A stretch of DNA of 64,000 nt from Flavimaribacter sediminis (GCF_019492055.1 NZ_JAICBX010000002.1:868001-932000); one strand, 5' to 3'; shown: positions 1-10,648, counted from the first letter of the stretch. The notes: generated by a model not told the origin, from the sequence alone. Program-made: numbers and translations.

Positions 1-1757
1 CGATGACCGGGCTTGACGTCGATGCAGCGGCGCACGTCCTCGAGCGCGGTCGAATAATTGCGCGTGGTGCCCGTGACCATCGCGTCGGCGTCGCCGAGCG
101 CGACCATGCAGGATGCAAAATGGTTGCGGTCCGTGTTGATCAGCCTCTGGCAGTCCCGGTAGAGGTAACCGTTCCGCTGCAGGCGGCCGTAGAGATATTC
201 CGTATAGGCGTCGCGCCGGCGCGACAGGCGGGCGTTGATCACCTCGATGCCCGGCCGGTTGAGATCGATGCCGGCCTGTTTGGCTGTTTCCTCGAGCTGC
301 TCGCTGCGACCGAGCAGGATCGCCGTGCCGAGCCGCTGGTTGGCGTAGGAAATGGCGGCGCGCATGACGTGGGCCTCCTCGCCCTCGGCGAACACCACGC
401 GGCGCATGTTTCGGCGGACGCGCTGATAGATTCGCTGCAGGGTGGAGGCGATCGGGTCGCGGCGGGCCGACAGTTCCCGGCGGTAGGCCTCAAGATCGAC
501 GATCGGTCGTCCGGCGACGCCGGAATCCATCGCGGCCTGGGCGACCGCCGCGGGCACGTCGGAAATCAGGCGCGGATCGAAAGGAACAGGAATGATGTAG
601 GACGGACCGAAGCGCGGCCGATTGCCCTGATAGGCGGCTGCGACATCGTCCGGCACGTCTTCGCGCGCCAGGTTCGCCAGCGCCTCGGCGGCGGCGATCT
701 TCATGGAGTCATTGATCGTCGAGGCGCGCACGTCGAGGGCGCCGCGAAAGATGTAGGGAAAGCCGAGCACGTTGTTGACCTGGTTCGGATAGTCTGACCG
801 GCCGGTCGCCATGATGGCGTCGCCGCGAATCGCCGCGACTTCCTCCGGAGTGATCTCCGGGTCGGGATTGGCCATGGCGAAAATCACAGGGCGATCGGCC
901 ATCGACCGCACCATGTCCTGGGTGAGCGCGCCCTTGACCGACAAGCCGAAAAACACGTCGGCGCCGGCGACGGCGTCTTCCAGGCTGCGCGCGTCCGTCT
1001 TGATGGCGTGCGCGGACTTCCACTGGTTCATGCCTTCTTCGCGACCCTGGTAGATGACGCCCTTTGTGTCGCAAAGGGTGATGTTCTCCGGAGCGAAGCC
1101 CATCGACTTGATCAGTTCGATACAGGCGATCGCCGCGGCGCCCGCTCCGTTGCAAACCAGTTTCGTGGTCTTGAGATCGCGCCCTGTCAGGTGCATCGCA
1201 TTGATGAGGCCCGCCGTGGCGATGATCGCCGTTCCATGCTGGTCGTCATGGAAGACCGGGATGTCCATAACCTCGCGCAGCCGCTGCTCGATGATGAAGC
1301 AGTCGGGCGCTTTGATGTCCTCCAGGTTGATGCCGCCGAAGGTGGGTCCGAGAAACCGCACGCAATTGACGAACTCGTCGATGTCCTCCGTGCCCACTTC
1401 CAGATCGATGGAATCGACGTCGGCGAAGCGCTTGAACAGCACCGCCTTGCCTTCCATCACGGGCTTCGACGCCAGCGCGCCCAGATTGCCGAGGCCGAGA
1501 ATGGCGGTGCCGTTGGAAATGACCGCCACCAGATTGCCGCGCACCGTGTAGTCGAAGGCGCGCGAGGGATCTTCGGCGATCGCCTTCACCGGAACCGCGA
1601 CGCCCGGCGAATAAGCAAGCGACAGATCGCGTTGCGTCGCCATCGGCTTGGTCGCATTGATCTCGATCTTGCCGGGCCGTCCCCGGACGTGGAATTCCAG
1701 CGCTTCCTGTTCGGTCACGGAAGACGCGGTCTGCGAACCTTTTGGTGAATCGGGCAT
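1..1757 (-). CDS. maeB: NADP-type malic enzyme with phosphotransacetylase-like domain (partial, C-terminus cut by window edge)
   Basis: Decarboxylates malate to pyruvate in the cytoplasm, feeding pyruvate and NADPH to gluconeogenic metabolism. About 585 residues are visible before the gene runs off the left edge. The N-terminal malic domain shows AYSPGVA and VRGNLVAVISNGTAILGLG. The Rossmann part shows the dinucleotide loop NGAGAAAIAC. From about residue 430 the sequence switches to a phosphotransacetylase-like segment (RRVVFAEGEE, ILLGR, MVTGTTRNYSTALEDVR), the usual MaeB hybrid layout; full-length relatives are about 760 residues. The start is the ATG at 1757. It is divergent from mutS across a 200-bp gap. 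Confidence 0.95.
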   Translation of the reverse strand, partial: MPDSPKGSQTASSVTEQEALEFHVRGRPGKIEINATKPMATQRDLSLAYSPGVAVPVKAIAEDPSRAFDYTVRGNLVAVISNGTAILGLGNLGALASKPVMEGKAVLFKRFADVDSIDLEVGTEDIDEFVNCVRFLGPTFGGINLEDIKAPDCFIIEQRLREVMDIPVFHDDQHGTAIIATAGLINAMHLTGRDLKTTKLVCNGAGAAAIACIELIKSMGFAPENITLCDTKGVIYQGREEGMNQWKSAHAIKTDARSLEDAVAGADVFFGLSVKGALTQDMVRSMADRPVIFAMANPDPEITPEEVAAIRGDAIMATGRSDYPNQVNNVLGFPYIFRGALDVRASTINDSMKIAAAEALANLAREDVPDDVAAAYQGNRPRFGPSYIIPVPFDPRLISDVPAAVAQAAMDSGVAGRPIVDLEAYRRELSARRDPIASTLQRIYQRVRRNMRRVVFAEGEEAHVMRAAISYANQRLGTAILLGRSEQLEETAKQAGIDLNRPGIEVINARLSRRRDAYTEYLYGRLQRNGYLYRDCQRLINTDRNHFASCMVALGDADAMVTGTTRNYSTALEDVRRCIDVKPGH

Positions 1758-1957
1758 GTTTCCAAACCTGTTGTGGGCGAGCGGCTGCTTACGCCCTTAT
1801 TCTGTTGTTTTTCATTGTGTCCCGCCTTTAGGGTGGGTCCCACACCTTGATAGAGGTTTTGAACAATCATGCAACGTGTTGTCGCGGCATTTCGCGCGTC
1901 GCGAGGGTCCGCAAGGCAAACCGCCATTGACGACATTTTGCGCCAGGAACGCAGATC

Positions 1958-4657
1958 ATGCTGACGACAGCAACGCTGGCCTCCCCTGAAAGCCGCGCCG
2001 CGGCCACACCGATGATGGAGCAGTTCATCGAGATCAAGGCAGCCAATCAGGACTGCCTGCTGTTTTATCGCATGGGTGATTTTTACGAACTGTTCTTCGA
2101 CGACGCCGTTCAGGCGGCGAAAACGCTCGGGATCACGCTGACCAAACGCGGCCAGCACCTGGGCAAGGACATTCCGATGTGCGGCGTGCCGGTGCACACA
2201 GCCGACGACTACCTGCAAAAGCTGATCGCGCACGGCCACCGCGTCGCGGTGTGCGAGCAGACGGAAGACCCGGCGGAGGCCCGCAAGCGCGGCTCCAAAT
2301 CAGTGGTGCGCCGGGACGTGGTGCGCCTCGTCACCCCCGGCACGTTGACCGAGGAAAAGCTGCTTTCGCCATCCGAATCGAACTTCCTGATGGCGCTCGC
2401 ACGCGTGAAGGGCATGGGCGACGAGGGTTACGCGCTCGCCTGGCTCGACATATCGACCGGCGCCTTCCGGCTTGTTGAAAGCGCGGGCGGGCGGCTGCTC
2501 GCCGACATCATGCGCATAGACCCGAAGGAAATCATCGTCTCCGACCAGCTGTTCCACGACGACGCGCTGCGGCCGGTGTTCGACACGCTCGGACGGATCG
2601 TGACTCCGCAACCGGCGGTGCTCTTCGACAGCGGCAGCGCTGAGGGGCGGATCACGCGTTTTTACGGGGTTTCGACGCTGGACGGTTTCGGGGCGTTTTC
2701 CCGCGCCGAACTGGCGGCGGCGGCAGCCGCGATCGCCTATATAGAAAAGACCCAGCTTTCCGAACGTCCGCCGCTGGCGCGTCCGGAACGCGAGACCTCC
2801 GGCTCGACCCTGTTCATCGATCCCGCGACGCGCGGAAATCTCGAGCTGCTGCGAACCCTTTCCGGGCAGCGCGACGGCAGCCTGTTGAAGGCGCTCGACC
2901 GCACGGTCACCGGGGGCGGCAGCCGGCTTCTGGCAGAGAGGCTGATGTCTCCGCTGCTCGATACGGACGCGATCAATCGCCGGCTCGAATCCGTAGGCTG
3001 GATGCTGGCGGAATCCGATCTGTCAGACGGCGCCCGCGAGGCGTTGAAATCGCTGCCGGACATGCCGCGGGCTCTCTCGCGCCTGGCGCTCAACCGCGGA
3101 GGACCGCGGGACATGGGATCGATCCGGCAGGCGATGGAGTCGGCCTCAATGCTGCGCCGGCTTTTCAGCGACAGCGCGGCGCCGGAAGAAATTGCAGAGG
3201 CGCTCGCGGCCATTGGCGAGCTGCCGCCGAAGCTTTGCGCGCTTCTCGACGCGGCACTCGGCGACGAATTGCCGCTTTTGCGCCGGGACGGCGGTTTCGT
3301 GCGCGCGGGCTATCACGAAGAACTGGACGAGATGCGCGCGCTGCGCGACCAGTCGCGCAAGGTCATCGCCGGACTGCAGCAGAAATACGCCGAAGACACC
3401 AGCGTCAAATCGCTGAAGATAAAGCACAACAACGTGCTCGGCTATTTCATCGAGGTGACGGCCGGCAACGCAGGGGCCCTGACGGATGACGCCGCCAAGG
3501 CGACCTTCATCCATCGCCAGACCATGGCGAACGCAATGCGTTTCACCACGACCGAGCTCGCCGATCTCGAATCGCGCATCGCCAACGCCGCCGACCGCGC
3601 GCTGACGATCGAAAACGAAATCTATGACAGGTTGTCGGCGGCAATCGTCGAGGCATCAGACCTGATCATCGCCGCAGCCCATGCGACGAGCGTCATCGAT
3701 GTTTCGGCTGCGCTTGCGGCTCTTGCCGAAGAGCAGGGTTATTGCCGCCCTGTGGTCGACGATTCCGTGACGTTCTCGATCACCGCCGGACGCCATCCGG
3801 TCGTCGAACAGGCGCTGCGCCGCCAGGCGGCCGATCCGTTTGTCGCCAATGATTGCGACCTGTCGCCCAGCGACGGACGCGACGACGGCGCGATCTGGCT
3901 CCTGACAGGACCGAATATGGGCGGCAAATCGACTTTTCTGAGACAGAATGCGCTGATCGCGATCATGGCGCAGATGGGGTCGTTCGTTCCGGCCGGCGGC
4001 GCCCATATCGGCGTGGTCGACCGGTTGTTTTCTCGCGTTGGCGCCTCCGACGATCTGGCGCGCGGTCGTTCGACCTTCATGGTGGAGATGGTCGAGACGG
4101 CGGCGATCCTCAACCAGGCCGGCCCGCGTTCGCTGGTGATCCTCGACGAGATCGGCCGGGGCACGGCGACCTTCGACGGGCTGTCGATCGCCTGGGCGGC
4201 GATCGAGCATCTGCACGAGGTCAATCGTTGCCGCAGCCTGTTCGCCACGCATTTTCACGAATTGACGGCGTTGTCGGAGAAGTTAGTACGGCTGTTCAAC
4301 GCGACGATGCGGGTCAAGGAATGGGAAGGCGACGTGATCTTCCTGCACGAAGTGGGGCCGGGCGCGGCCGATCGTTCCTACGGAATACAGGTTGCGCGGC
4401 TTGCGGGTCTGCCCGCCTCCGTCGTGGAGCGGGCGCGGCAGGTGCTGAGCCAGCTCGAGGAAGGTGAACGCACCAACCCCGCCCACAAACTGATTGACGA
4501 TCTGCCATTGTTCGCCGCCGAAATTCGCCAGAAGCCCGCTCAGAACGCCGAACCATCCGCGGTCGAGGAAGCGCTGGCGCACGTCAATCCGGACAATATG
4601 ACGCCGCGCGAAGCGCTGGAGTTTATCTATGCGCTCAGAGCCAAGCTGGAGAGCTGA
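1958..4657 (+). CDS. mutS: DNA mismatch repair protein MutS
   Basis: Recognises mismatches and small loops and recruits MutL. The 899-residue length is normal for alphaproteobacterial MutS. The N-terminus carries the mismatch-reading Phe-x-Glu motif in GDFYELFF (about residue 40). Walker A is GPNMGGKST near residue 650 and Walker B is [14 protein letters not shown] near 727, followed by ATHFHEL and a C-terminal dimerisation tail. The ATG at 1958 gives a short lead before the conserved block beginning at [11 protein letters not shown]. Its stop is 12 bp from that of the convergent CDF transporter. Confidence 0.98.
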   Translation: MLTTATLASPESRAAATPMMEQFIEIKAANQDCLLFYRMGDFYELFFDDAVQAAKTLGITLTKRGQHLGKDIPMCGVPVHTADDYLQKLIAHGHRVAVCEQTEDPAEARKRGSKSVVRRDVVRLVTPGTLTEEKLLSPSESNFLMALARVKGMGDEGYALAWLDISTGAFRLVESAGGRLLADIMRIDPKEIIVSDQLFHDDALRPVFDTLGRIVTPQPAVLFDSGSAEGRITRFYGVSTLDGFGAFSRAELAAAAAAIAYIEKTQLSERPPLARPERETSGSTLFIDPATRGNLELLRTLSGQRDGSLLKALDRTVTGGGSRLLAERLMSPLLDTDAINRRLESVGWMLAESDLSDGAREALKSLPDMPRALSRLALNRGGPRDMGSIRQAMESASMLRRLFSDSAAPEEIAEALAAIGELPPKLCALLDAALGDELPLLRRDGGFVRAGYHEELDEMRALRDQSRKVIAGLQQKYAEDTSVKSLKIKHNNVLGYFIEVTAGNAGALTDDAAKATFIHRQTMANAMRFTTTELADLESRIANAADRALTIENEIYDRLSAAIVEASDLIIAAAHATSVIDVSAALAALAEEQGYCRPVVDDSVTFSITAGRHPVVEQALRRQAADPFVANDCDLSPSDGRDDGAIWLLTGPNMGGKSTFLRQNALIAIMAQMGSFVPAGGAHIGVVDRLFSRVGASDDLARGRSTFMVEMVETAAILNQAGPRSLVILDEIGRGTATFDGLSIAWAAIEHLHEVNRCRSLFATHFHELTALSEKLVRLFNATMRVKEWEGDVIFLHEVGPGAADRSYGIQVARLAGLPASVVERARQVLSQLEEGERTNPAHKLIDDLPLFAAEIRQKPAQNAEPSAVEEALAHVNPDNMTPREALEFIYALRAKLES

Positions 4658-4669
4658 TCGCGGTCGCGG

Positions 4670-5560
4670 CTAACGATGCTTTTCCGACGAGGCAAAGCTG
4701 CGTGACTCAAGCTGGATCGTCGCATGGGCGAGGCCGAAGGTTTCGGCGAGCGCTGTCTGCAAGGCCGCAAGCACGTTGTCGCGATCGGCGTCGTCGCTGA
4801 CCACCGCATGCAGGGTCACGACCGGTTTGTCGCTGGTCAGCGACCAGATATGGACATGGTGGATTTCCTCGACGCCGGGCGTCATCCCTGCAAGTTTTTC
4901 AGCAATATCGCCGGCGTCCATGTCCTCGGGCGTGCCTTCGAGCAGGATATGGGATGATTTGCGCACGATCGTGTAGGCGGCGCGCAGAACCAGGACAGCC
5001 ACGAAAATCGACAGGATCGGATCGATCGGAGTCCAGCCCGTCCACATAATGACGAGGGCCGCGACAATGGCCGCGATCGAGCCCAGCATATCGCCCATGA
5101 CATGGAGAGCGGCGCCGCGCATGTTGAGGTTTTCCGATGACCGATCACGCAGGATCAGGAAAGAAACGATATTTACCACGAGCCCGATGGCGGCGATGAT
5201 GAGCATCGGACCGGCGAGCACATGATCCGGATCGCGGATGCGACCGACAGCCTCCCATGTGATCCATATGGCGATGAGGAAGAGACCGACGCCATTGACG
5301 AAAGCGACGAGCACCTGGAAACGCGCATAACCATAAGAGCGCATGCGGTCGGGATGACGGTCGGAGACAAGAAACGCGATCCACGCGAGAATCAGCGACA
5401 CGCAATCGGTCAGCATGTGGCCGGCGTCGGCGATCAGCGCCAGTGAACCGGCATAGACGCCGCCCGCGGCCTCCACGACCATGAAGGTTACGGTGAGCAG
5501 GAGCGCCCATAAAACCCTCTTCCGGTTCGCGGTGTTCCCGTGATCGTGATCATGCCCCAT
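4670..5560 (-). CDS. cation diffusion facilitator family transporter (CzcD/ZitB-like)
   Basis: Inner-membrane exporter of divalent metal ions such as Zn, Co or Cd in exchange for protons; the specificity is not readable here. The 296-residue protein starts with a His/Asp-rich lead (MGHDHDHGN), then about six membrane segments. The paired metal-site motifs are LIADAGHMLTD in TM2 and HVMGDMLGS in TM5 (HxxxD). A cytoplasmic C-terminal domain follows (VEEIHHVHIWSL). The open frame extends upstream to 5692, but the ATG at 5560 begins exactly at the conserved His-rich lead and is preferred. The SH3 gene ends 32 bp upstream on the same strand. Confidence 0.93.
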   Translation of the reverse strand: MGHDHDHGNTANRKRVLWALLLTVTFMVVEAAGGVYAGSLALIADAGHMLTDCVSLILAWIAFLVSDRHPDRMRSYGYARFQVLVAFVNGVGLFLIAIWITWEAVGRIRDPDHVLAGPMLIIAAIGLVVNIVSFLILRDRSSENLNMRGAALHVMGDMLGSIAAIVAALVIMWTGWTPIDPILSIFVAVLVLRAAYTIVRKSSHILLEGTPEDMDAGDIAEKLAGMTPGVEEIHHVHIWSLTSDKPVVTLHAVVSDDADRDNVLAALQTALAETFGLAHATIQLESRSFASSEKHR

Positions 5561-5592
5561 GACGGTGACGCCTCTCGTTCGCCCGTAACGGT

Positions 5593-6138
5593 TTACTTGA
5601 AGGCCTCGCCCGGATAGGCGCCCCAGATCTGATCCTGCGCGATCCAGCCCTCCGCCTGCTGGATCTCCGCCCGGCACCAGTCTCCATTGCATTCGTCGAT
5701 CGCGACAACGACGCCCGGTTCGAGCCGCGCGACGAGACCGGCGCCGCGGCGCGGCTCAGCGTGCATCTCGACGAAAACGTCCTTGGCGCCGCGCTTCCAG
5801 GGCGCCACCGCCGCCGTGCGTTCGCCCGACAAAAGCGATTTGTGGATCCAGCCTTCCGTGCCGTCTTCGTCGCGGACGCGGCGCCAGTGGTCATATTCCT
5901 GGATGATCTCCATCGGCACGCCGGATCGTGTATAGAGCCAGGAAACCGCATAATCGGTGCTCGGCCCAACCCGAAGGTTGACGCGGGACGCTTTCAGGCT
6001 GACGAAACGCGGCAGCGGCAGACCGCTTGCGCCCTTTGCCGCGCCCTGTGCATGCGCGACGGGACCGGAGCCGAAGCTGAAAGAAATGGCCAACAGGGCG
6101 GCGCCCAGCGCCGAAGTGATGATGGTGCGTACGCTCAT
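5593..6138 (-). CDS. secreted SH3-domain protein
   Basis: A 181-residue exported protein. It has a signal peptide (MSVRTIITSALGAALLAI..., likely cleaved after VAHAQ) and two bacterial SH3-like units. The first spans about residues 48-105 (VNLRVGPSTDY, WRRVRDEDGTEGWIH, SLLSGER). The second spans about 120-175 (GLVARLEPGVVVAIDECNGDWCRAE, GWIAQDQIWG). Such SH3 repeats usually bind cell wall or act in envelope proteins. The ATG at 6138 is set by a strong GGAGG six bases upstream; the longer open frame to 6273 has no comparable site. The substrate is unknown. Confidence 0.9.
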   Translation of the reverse strand: MSVRTIITSALGAALLAISFSFGSGPVAHAQGAAKGASGLPLPRFVSLKASRVNLRVGPSTDYAVSWLYTRSGVPMEIIQEYDHWRRVRDEDGTEGWIHKSLLSGERTAAVAPWKRGAKDVFVEMHAEPRRGAGLVARLEPGVVVAIDECNGDWCRAEIQQAEGWIAQDQIWGAYPGEAFK

Positions 6139-6331
6139 ACAAACCTCCATCCGAATTGCTGCAGAACGGCGCGGGCTCGCAAAGCAGCGAATTTCAACCG
6201 GACCGGACGCGAGTTCTATTTGTCTTGGCGCGATCGTCTGGTAGAAAGTTGCTGTATCGTGGCCCACGATCAATTTTCGAGTTTTATTGTATCTTGGTTA
6301 AAGAGCTCTCAACAAGGAGCCGATTGAGGAA

Positions 6332-7330
6332 ATGCCGAACAAAAAAAGACCGAAAGTCTATGTGACGCGGAAACTGCCGGAGCCGGTAGAGACCCGGATG
6401 CGGGAACTGTTCGACACCGAACTGAATATCGACGATACGCCGCGCACCCAGCACGAACTGGTCGCGGCGATGCAGACGATGGATGTGCTGGTGCCGACGG
6501 TGACCGACAGGATCGACGCCGCGATGATCGCGCAGGCGAGACCGAACCTGAAGCTGATTGCGAATTTCGGCAACGGCACGGACAACATCGACGTGATCGC
6601 CGCCGCCGACAAGGGTATCGCCGTCACCAACACGCCAAACGTGCTGAGCGAAGACACAGCCGACATGACGATGGCGCTTATCCTGGCTGTTCCGCGCCGG
6701 CTGACGGAAGGCGCGCGCATCCTGGAAGAAAGCGGCCAGTGGAGCGGCTGGTCGCCCACCTGGATGCTCGGGCGGCGCATATGGGGCAAGCGGCTCGGCA
6801 TTATAGGCATGGGGCGCATCGGCGTGGCTGTGGCGCGCCGGGCCAAGGCCTTCGGTCTTTCAATTCACTACCACAACCGAAACCGGGTGCACCCCGGCAC
6901 GGAAGAAGAACTGGAAGCGACCTACTGGGACAGCCTCGACCAGATGCTGGCGCGCGTCGACATCGTGTCGGTCAACTGCCCCTCGACGCCTGCAACCTTC
7001 CACCTGCTTTCGGCGCGGCGTCTCGACCTGCTCAGAAGCGAAGCCTACATCGTCAACACCGCGCGCGGCGGCATTATCGACGAGGCGGCGCTGATCAAGA
7101 ACCTGCAGGCAGGCAAAATCGCCGGCGCCGGTCTCGATGTGTTCGAGCATGAACCGGCGGTCAATCCGAAGTTCATTCGGCTCGCCGAGGAAGGCAAGGT
7201 CGTGATGCTGCCGCATATGGGATCGGCGACGATCGAGGGCCGCATCGACATGGGCGAGAAGGTCATCATCAATATCCGCACGGTTTTCGACGGCCACAGG
7301 CCGCCCGACCGGGTGTTGCCGGGAATTTGA
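6332..7330 (+). CDS. gyaR: D-2-hydroxyacid dehydrogenase, glyoxylate/hydroxypyruvate reductase type
   Basis: NAD(P)H-dependent reduction of a 2-oxoacid, most likely glyoxylate or hydroxypyruvate; the substrate is inferred from family resemblance. In 332 residues, the substrate domain begins KVYVTRKLPEPVE. The nucleotide-binding loop is GIIGMGRIGVAVARRAKAFG (about 154-173). The catalytic triad positions are Arg in NTARGG, Glu in DVFEHEP and His in LPHMGSAT. The ATG at 6332 has GAGG just upstream and AAGGAG further out. It is convergent with the MoeB-like gene, with only 6 bp between stops. Confidence 0.88.
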   Translation: MPNKKRPKVYVTRKLPEPVETRMRELFDTELNIDDTPRTQHELVAAMQTMDVLVPTVTDRIDAAMIAQARPNLKLIANFGNGTDNIDVIAAADKGIAVTNTPNVLSEDTADMTMALILAVPRRLTEGARILEESGQWSGWSPTWMLGRRIWGKRLGIIGMGRIGVAVARRAKAFGLSIHYHNRNRVHPGTEEELEATYWDSLDQMLARVDIVSVNCPSTPATFHLLSARRLDLLRSEAYIVNTARGGIIDEAALIKNLQAGKIAGAGLDVFEHEPAVNPKFIRLAEEGKVVMLPHMGSATIEGRIDMGEKVIINIRTVFDGHRPPDRVLPGI

Positions 7331-7336
7331 TGACAA

Positions 7337-8083
7337 TCAGGCGCTGTAGCTGATGGTGTCGAACCGCGCCGCAAGTCCGTCATAGAGTAAAAGCCTGCCG
7401 ACGAGCGGCTCGCCGGCGCCGGTTATCAGTTTGATCACTTCCATGGCCTGGAGGGTTCCGATAACGCCCGTCAGCGCGCCGACGACGCCGGCTTCGGCGC
7501 AGGTGGGAACCGCGCCGGGCGGCGGCGCTTCGGGAAACAGGTCCCGCCAGGAGGGGTTGGGATTGCCCTGGCTGTCATTCTCGAATGGTTTAAGCACTGT
7601 CACCGATCCGTCGAAGCGGCCGACAGCGGCCGTCACCAGCGGCTTGCAAGCGGCGGCGCAGATATCGGCGACCAGATATCGGGTTTCGAAATTATCCGAC
7701 CCGTCGACGACGATGTCGTAGCCCGCGACGATCTCGCCGGCGTTGGCGTCGACCATCCGAACCGCGTGACCATGCACCGTCACATGGGGGTTGATCCGCT
7801 CCAGGGCCTGGGCGGCGCTTTGCGCCTTGGGCCGGCCCACCTGGTCGGTGTCGTGGATGATCTGGCGCTGCAGATTGGAGAGCGACACTGCGTCGTTATC
7901 GACGACGCCGAGCGTTCCGACGCCTGCGGCGGCGAGATACTGCAGCACGGGCGAACCCAGCCCGCCTGCGCCGATGACCAGGACCTGGGCGGCCTTCAGG
8001 CGCTGCTGGCCGGCGCCGCCAACCTCCGGCAGGACAATATGGCGGGCGTAGCGCTCCAGTTCGGAATGCGAAAGTGTGATCAT
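7337..8083 (-). CDS. moeB: MoeB/ThiF-family sulfur-carrier adenylyltransferase
   Basis: E1-like enzyme that adenylates the C-terminal Gly-Gly of a ubiquitin-fold sulfur carrier (MoaD or ThiS type) for molybdopterin or thiamine synthesis. The 248 residues open with ERYARHIVLPEVGGAGQQRL. The ATP loop is VIGAGGLGSPVLQYLAAAG (about 36-54). It also has DNDAVSLSNLQRQI, the DGSDNFETRY catalytic segment and a late CAEAGVVGALTGVIG block. Only one of the usual CxxC zinc-ligand pairs is evident, which is common in MoeB-like enzymes of this group. It lies 12 bp downstream of recF. MoaD- versus ThiS-specificity cannot be told here. Confidence 0.88.
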   Translation of the reverse strand: MITLSHSELERYARHIVLPEVGGAGQQRLKAAQVLVIGAGGLGSPVLQYLAAAGVGTLGVVDNDAVSLSNLQRQIIHDTDQVGRPKAQSAAQALERINPHVTVHGHAVRMVDANAGEIVAGYDIVVDGSDNFETRYLVADICAAACKPLVTAAVGRFDGSVTVLKPFENDSQGNPNPSWRDLFPEAPPPGAVPTCAEAGVVGALTGVIGTLQAMEVIKLITGAGEPLVGRLLLYDGLAARFDTISYSA

Positions 8084-8095
8084 TCGTCAAGCCTG

Positions 8096-9232
8096 TCAGT
8101 CTTCGGCCGGCCGGACGGCGCCTTCTTCCACGTGGAAGCAGCGCGCCCGTTCGCCAAGCGCGGCGAACATGCCACGATCGGTTCCTGTCATAAAGGCCTG
8201 GCCGCCGAGATCCTCGATCAGATCGAACAGGGCGGCGCGGCGCCCGGCGTCGAGATGCGCCGCAATTTCATCGAGCAGCATGACGGGCGGATTACCGCAG
8301 GTCTGCGCCGTCAGCCGCGCATGGGCGAGCACGATCCCGATCAGCAGCGCCTTTTGCTCGCCGGTTGAACAGCGCGCCGCATCCATGTTCTTCGCAAGAT
8401 GCCAGACGAGGAGGTCAGACCGATGCGGCCCGACCAGCGTGCGGCCGGCTGCGCCGTCGCGATAGCGCGACTGTGACAATTGCCGCGCGAATTCGTCCTC
8501 GATCTCCGCCGCTGAGGCCGATCCGATCCCGTCGATGAAATCGGTCAATTGCAAACGCGCCTTCGGAAAGGGGCTTTCCTGCTGACCGGCTTCGATCAAT
8601 CCGGACAGCATCGTGACCATTTCGCGCCGGGCGATCGCGATCGCCGTGCCGAACTCGGCCATCTGCGCCTCGATCGCGGCGAGCCAGGACGGGTCGGACC
8701 CGCCTTCGGAAAGCAAGCGGTTGCGGCTGCGCATGGCGCGCTCGTAATCGAGCGTCCGGCGCGCATGCTGCGGATCGATCGACAGGACCTGCCGGTCAAG
8801 GAAGCGGCGCCTGTCTCCCTTGGCTCCGGTGAAGAGGCCGTCCATGGCCGGCGTCAGCCAGACCAGCCGCAAATGGTCGAGCAGCTCGTCCGCGGCGGCG
8901 GCATTGGTGCGGTTGATGCGAATTCTGCGGCTTTGGCCCTGGCTTTCCGAGCCGGCGGAGGTTCCGATCGTCACCTCGCCTTCCATGCCTTCAAGTTCCG
9001 CGAAAACGGAAAACCCGTCGGACGCGTCTTCGCGAACCATATCCGCATAGACGCCGCGCCGCAGGCCGCGCCCGGGAGACAGCAGCGAGACCGCTTCCAT
9101 GAGATTGGTCTTGCCGGCCCCGTTTTCACCGGTCAGCACGACGTGGCGCCGGTCCAGCGTCAGCGACAGAGTGTGATAATTCCTGAAATCCGAAAGTTTG
9201 AGCGCGCTCAGATAAACCCTGCTGTCGGTCAC
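8096..9232 (-). CDS. recF: DNA replication and repair protein RecF
   Basis: SMC-like ATPase that helps load RecA at gaps and stalled forks. In 378 residues it has Walker A VLTGENGAGKTNLMEAVSLL (near residue 33), an ABC-type signature region (RCSTGEQKALLIG) and Walker B PVMLLDEIAAHLD followed by the D-loop. The initial segment YLSALKLSDFRNY is the RecF hallmark. It lies 22 bp downstream of dnaN on the same strand, so a dnaN-recF-moeB transcript is likely. Confidence 0.97.
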   Translation of the reverse strand: MTDSRVYLSALKLSDFRNYHTLSLTLDRRHVVLTGENGAGKTNLMEAVSLLSPGRGLRRGVYADMVREDASDGFSVFAELEGMEGEVTIGTSAGSESQGQSRRIRINRTNAAAADELLDHLRLVWLTPAMDGLFTGAKGDRRRFLDRQVLSIDPQHARRTLDYERAMRSRNRLLSEGGSDPSWLAAIEAQMAEFGTAIAIARREMVTMLSGLIEAGQQESPFPKARLQLTDFIDGIGSASAAEIEDEFARQLSQSRYRDGAAGRTLVGPHRSDLLVWHLAKNMDAARCSTGEQKALLIGIVLAHARLTAQTCGNPPVMLLDEIAAHLDAGRRAALFDLIEDLGGQAFMTGTDRGMFAALGERARCFHVEEGAVRPAED

Positions 9233-9254
9233 GGTCTGGCCCGCCGTCCGGTCC

Positions 9255-10373
9255 TCACACCCGCATCGGCATCAGGACATAGACCGTTTCTTCCTCGCCG
9301 GTTTCGCGCACCAGGGTCGGCGAGCCGGGATCGGCGAACAGGAAGACGGCCTCGGTCCCGCCGAACTGGGCGGTGATGTCGAGCAGGTATCGCGCGTTGA
9401 AGCCGATTTCGAGAGCGTCGCTGTCATAACCGACAGCCAGTTCCTCGGTGGCGCTGCCCGAATCCGGATTGTTGACGGTCAGGGTCAGCAGGCCGTCGGA
9501 CAGGCTCAGCTTGACGGCCCGGCCGCGTTCAGACGAGATCGTCGACACGCGATCGACGGCCGCCGTGAAGGACGCGCAATCGATCTTGAGCTCCTTGTCG
9601 TTGCCGGACGGGATGACGCGCTGATAGTCGGGAAAGGTGCCGTCGATCAGCTTCGACGTCAAAAGCACGCCGCCAATGGTGAAGCGGATCTTGGCGTCGG
9701 ACAGCTCCACCGTGACGGAAACGTCGGGGTCGTCGACCAGCTTCTGCAATTCGCCAACCGTCTTTCGCGGCACAATGATGCCTGGCATGCCTTCCGAGCC
9801 GGAAGGCGCCTCGACATCGGCGCGGGCGAGACGGTGTCCGTCGGTGGCGACGGCCCTGAGTTTCAGCGCGCCCTCTTCCTCGATCGTATGCAGGAATATG
9901 CCGTTCAGGTAGTAGCGGGTCTCTTCCGTGGAGATCGCGAATTGCGTGCGGTCGATCAGCGTCCTCAGCTCGGTCGACGGAATGCGGAACGTGTTGGAGA
10001 ACTCGCCCGCCGTCAGGTCCGGGAAATCGGATTCCGGCAGGCATTGCAACGTGAAACGCGAGCGGCCGGAGGTGACCGACATGGAATTGCCGCCCGGCTC
10101 GACGCTCAGCTGAACTTCGGAGCCGTCCGCCAGCTTGCGAACGATGTCATAAAGCAAATGCGCCGGAACCGTTGTCGAGCCGGACTGCTCGACGCTGGCC
10201 GCCGTCGCTTCCGTGATCTCCAGATCGAGGTCTGTCGCCTTGAGCTCAAGCGTCACGCCATCGGCTTTCAGAAGCACGTTCGACAGGATCGGAATCGTGT
10301 TGCGCCTTTCGACGACGCGATGCACGTGGTTGAGTGACTTCAGGAGGTTTGAACGCTCGATCGTTACACGCAT
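9255..10373 (-). CDS. dnaN: DNA polymerase III beta subunit (sliding clamp)
   Basis: Ring-shaped processivity clamp that tethers DNA polymerase to the template. The 372 residues are a normal length, with three repeated clamp domains. It opens with MRVTIERSNLLKSLNHVHRV and ends with the canonical clamp terminus YVLMPMRV. The start is the ATG at 10373. The gene follows dnaA on the same strand after 275 bp that contain a hairpin but no gene. Confidence 0.98.
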   Translation of the reverse strand: MRVTIERSNLLKSLNHVHRVVERRNTIPILSNVLLKADGVTLELKATDLDLEITEATAASVEQSGSTTVPAHLLYDIVRKLADGSEVQLSVEPGGNSMSVTSGRSRFTLQCLPESDFPDLTAGEFSNTFRIPSTELRTLIDRTQFAISTEETRYYLNGIFLHTIEEEGALKLRAVATDGHRLARADVEAPSGSEGMPGIIVPRKTVGELQKLVDDPDVSVTVELSDAKIRFTIGGVLLTSKLIDGTFPDYQRVIPSGNDKELKIDCASFTAAVDRVSTISSERGRAVKLSLSDGLLTLTVNNPDSGSATEELAVGYDSDALEIGFNARYLLDITAQFGGTEAVFLFADPGSPTLVRETGEEETVYVLMPMRV

Positions 10374-10606
10374 GGCTGCTTTACCGTTATCTTATTTCTG
10401 TCCTGGTCGGCGGAGTCAGGAACTGTGGACCTGAAATCGAACACACGCTACGCCTGCAGGCAAGCGCATGGTGAGACGGGACCAGCAAAATGACAGATTT
10501 GCCCACCAATAGGCAAGTGCGTTGCGGTTCAGCGCGGTGCAGAAACAGATATTTCCCGGGAATTTGTTCAGCGGCGCCGATCGTATAGCGGCGTAAGACG
10601 CGGATG

Positions 10607-10629
10607 ACCCGCCCCTTGCAAGGGCGGGT
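10607..10629 (-). terminator. hairpin between dnaA and dnaN (weak terminator candidate)
   Basis: An eight-base inverted repeat (ACCCGCCC / GGGCGGGT, 7-nt loop) lies 20 nt past the dnaA stop in the direction of dnaA transcription. No U-tract follows it, so it may pause RNA polymerase or protect the dnaA 3' end rather than fully terminate. Confidence 0.35.
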
Positions 10630-10648
10630 ACGGTTTGCGCGTCCGAAT